Origin: Candidatus Aminicenantota bacterium
GTDB taxonomy: Bacteria; Acidobacteriota; Aminicenantia; Aminicenantales; UBA8522
NCBI GenBank assembly: GCA_016934895.1
Contig: JAFGRZ010000280.1
Coordinates: 1-15,596, forward strand
Reading direction: 5' to 3'
DNA length: 15,596 nucleotides
A program made the position numbers and the translations under genes. Every line of letters begins with the position of its first letter. Position 1 is the first letter of the stretch. Below the pieces are notes generated by a model that saw only the letters and a list, made by a program, of their open reading frames with translations, ran no database searches and was not told the DNA's origin. Of the stretch, positions 12,378 through 15,596 are shown piece after piece.

Positions 12378-13145
12378 CTACCCCAGATAGCGCAGCAGCG
12401 CCTCCTTCAAGTGGTCTTTGTCCCGGACCTTGGCCAGCCGGCCTTTCGTCGCCAGGGAGACGGTCCCCGTCTCTTCAGAGACCACGATGACGGCCGCATC
12501 CGTTTCCTGGGAGAGGCCCAGGGCCGCGAGGTGCCGCGTCCGGGCCAGGAATTCCTCCCCCAGGTTGTGCGATGCCGGGAGGGGCAGCAGGCAGCCCGCG
12601 GACAGGATTTTGTTGCCCTTGATGATGATGGCGCCGTCGTGCAGGGGAGAGCGGGGAAAAAAGACATTGACCAGGAGATCTTTGGAGATCAGGGCGTCCA
12701 GCCGGGTCCCCCGGTCGGCGTAAACCTTGAGCGAAATGTCTTTTTCCAGGGCGATGAGAGCGCCGATCTTCTTTTGGGACAGATATTCAACGGCCAGAAA
12801 AAGGTCTTCGAGCTTCTCCTCCAACGAACGGAGGGAGAACGGCCGGCGAAAAGTCCGCGATCCGAGGCCGGTCAGTAACCGCCGGATCTCGCCCTGGAAA
12901 AGGACGATGATGGCGATGATGAAATAGGTCGTGAAACTCTTGATCAGGCGGTGGGTGACGAGGAGCTTGGCCCACTGGGTGATCAGGTAGAAGAGGCCGA
13001 TGATGGCGATGCCGATGGCCATTTGGTAAGCCCTCGTGTCCTTGATCAGGCGGAAAAAAGAATAGAGGATGAAGGCCACGAGCAGGATGTCCAGGACGTC
13101 CGCCAGGGTGATGTGGGTCAGGGCGCTGAGGATATTAGTGAACAT
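12378..13145 (-). CDS. cdaA: Membrane diadenylate cyclase CdaA (c-di-AMP synthase)
   Basis: 255 residues: three membrane helices (about 17-33, 42-60 and 68-85), a linker helix, then a DAC domain (about 110-235). CdaA joins two ATP into c-di-AMP, a second messenger for potassium, osmotic and wall control. The DGA motif is intact at 170-172 (SPLHDGAIII). The second motif reads ARTRHLAALG at 201-210, with Leu206 where RHR is usual and Arg where Gly precedes TRH, so catalysis may be altered. The downstream VIVVSEETGTVSLA is standard. The ATG overlaps the folP stop by 11 bp, and the cdaR start follows the cdaA stop by 2 bp. The context with cdaR and glmM makes the assignment firm despite the motif change. 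Confidence 0.93.
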   Translation of the reverse strand: MFTNILSALTHITLADVLDILLVAFILYSFFRLIKDTRAYQMAIGIAIIGLFYLITQWAKLLVTHRLIKSFTTYFIIAIIVLFQGEIRRLLTGLGSRTFRRPFSLRSLEEKLEDLFLAVEYLSQKKIGALIALEKDISLKVYADRGTRLDALISKDLLVNVFFPRSPLHDGAIIIKGNKILSAGCLLPLPASHNLGEEFLARTRHLAALGLSQETDAAVIVVSEETGTVSLATKGRLAKVRDKDHLKEALLRYLG

Positions 13146-14028
13146 AGGGTTTGCCTCTCCCCTCAGGCGGGAGCCCGAGAGCGCCCTGGGAGAGAATCGC
13201 CTCGGCTACGGCGACCGCGCGTCTCACCGGCTGGATATCGTGCACCCGCAAGAGAGTCGCCCCGCGCAGGAGGCCGACGATGGAGGCGGCGATCGTCCCT
13301 TCGAGCCGGTCCTGGGTTTCGACCTCCAGGATCTTTCCGATGAACGATTTGCGGGAGACGCCGATGAGCAAAGGACGCCCGAGCTCGGCCAGGGAGGCGA
13401 GACCGTTGAGCAGCCTGAGGTTGTGTTCGAGCGTTTTCCCGAATCCGATCCCCGGGTCGAGGATGGTGTTTTCCGGGGAGACGCCGCAGGATATCGCGGC
13501 CTCCAACCGGTCCCCGAGGAACGCCTTGACCTCACCGACCACGTCGTCATAGTGGGGAGCGAGTTGCATCGTCCGGGGCGTGCCTTTCATGTGCATCAGG
13601 ATGAGACCGGCTCCGTACCGGCCCACGAGGGGCAACATCCGCGGATCAAAACGACCGGCGCTGATGTCGTTGATAATATCGGCGCCTGCGGCCAGAGCGG
13701 CCTCGGCCACCTCGGCCTTGCTCGTATCGACCGAAATCAAAGCATCTTTTTTCTGCTTGAGGACCTCGATGACGGGAAGAATCCGCTTTTTTTCTTCCTG
13801 CGCCGGGATGGGGGAGGACCCGGGCCGGGAGCTTTCGCCGCCGATATCGATGATATCGGCTCCCTCAGCGACCAGGGCCAGAGCGCGCTCGATGGCGCGG
13901 GCCGGCTCAAAATACAGTCCCCCGTTAAAGAACGAATCCGGAGTGACATTGACGACGCCGATGAGCCAGGTTCTGAGTCCGAGGTCGAAGTCCTTGCCCC
14001 TGGCTCGAAATCGGTGTGTGTTTCCCAA
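13135..14028 (-). CDS. folP: Dihydropteroate synthase
   Basis: 297 residues. FolP condenses p-aminobenzoate with 6-hydroxymethyl-dihydropterin pyrophosphate in folate synthesis and is the sulfonamide target. Motifs in order: GVVNVTPDSF (24-33), DIGGESSRPG (61-70, Ser for the usual Thr), SVDTSK with D101, IINDIS with N120, LMHMKGTPRTMQ, DPGIGFGKT (D191, K198), GVSRKSFIG (R226, K227) and RVHD (261-264). All expected pterin and pABA loops are present. The start is TTG: between the ftsH stop and motif 1 there is no in-frame ATG or GTG. It lies one codon after the ftsH TAA and in the same frame, with only weak AAGAG upstream, so reinitiation after ftsH is likely. The 3' end overlaps cdaA by 11 bp. 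Confidence 0.95.
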   Translation of the reverse strand: MGNTHRFRARGKDFDLGLRTWLIGVVNVTPDSFFNGGLYFEPARAIERALALVAEGADIIDIGGESSRPGSSPIPAQEEKKRILPVIEVLKQKKDALISVDTSKAEVAEAALAAGADIINDISAGRFDPRMLPLVGRYGAGLILMHMKGTPRTMQLAPHYDDVVGEVKAFLGDRLEAAISCGVSPENTILDPGIGFGKTLEHNLRLLNGLASLAELGRPLLIGVSRKSFIGKILEVETQDRLEGTIAASIVGLLRGATLLRVHDIQPVRRAVAVAEAILSQGALGLPPEGRGKPYVH

Positions 14029-14031
14029 CTC

Positions 14032-15596
<1,565 letters not shown>

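Overview
The window is bacterial chromosomal DNA, GC-rich (by eye about 60%), densely coding, with 14 genes, two of them cut by the window edges. I see no rRNA, tRNA, CRISPR array, insertion sequence or phage gene. The mix fits an uncultured diderm-like lineage such as Acidobacteriota or Candidatus Aminicenantes: a secreted M14 peptidase with a long C-terminal extension, a pgsB-pgsC-pgsW set, and an ftsH-folP-cdaA-cdaR-glmM-pdxJ order. That placement is an inference from gene content, not something the sequence proves.

Left end (1-2370, + strand): a poly-gamma-glutamate-type cluster. It holds the C-terminal part of the ligase PgsB, the small membrane partner PgsC and the membrane-anchored PgsW, tightly packed. 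No pgsA (capA) is visible. Next come two minus-strand genes: an unrecognised 193-residue protein with two N-terminal membrane segments (2404-2985) and a DUF72/YecE TIM-barrel protein (3140-3901).

Middle (4029-8382): a PfkB-family sugar kinase (+), then an unusual fusion of a PTS EIIA domain, a coiled coil and a C4 zinc ribbon (+). A secreted M14 metallocarboxypeptidase (-) follows, its stop codon abutting that of the fusion gene. After a 420-bp non-coding block rich in inverted repeats comes a small GGQ-containing release-factor-like protein (+) resembling the MTRFR/C12orf65 ribosome-rescue family.

Right half (8389-15596, - strand): one compact operon read from the right edge: ftsH (5' end outside the window), folP, cdaA, cdaR, glmM, pdxJ and an M20-family amidohydrolase. 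Neighbours overlap by 4 or 11 bp or lie 2-3 bp apart, so translational coupling is likely throughout. The order combines the ftsH-folP-glmM arrangement of enterobacteria with the cdaA-cdaR-glmM arrangement of Firmicutes. It links membrane proteolysis, folate synthesis, c-di-AMP signalling, cell-wall precursor supply and vitamin B6 synthesis.

Most worth a second look: (1) a dnaX-type A AAA AAG slippery heptamer at the end of cdaR, in the phase where a -1 slip would fuse CdaR to GlmM; (2) the EIIA-coiled-coil-zinc-ribbon fusion; (3) ftsH and folP in one frame, separated only by TAA GAG before a TTG start; (4) RHL in place of RHR in the CdaA active-site motif; (5) the structured intergenic block at 7538-7959; (6) promoters with -10 boxes almost touching the start codon, implying leaderless or nearly leaderless mRNAs.
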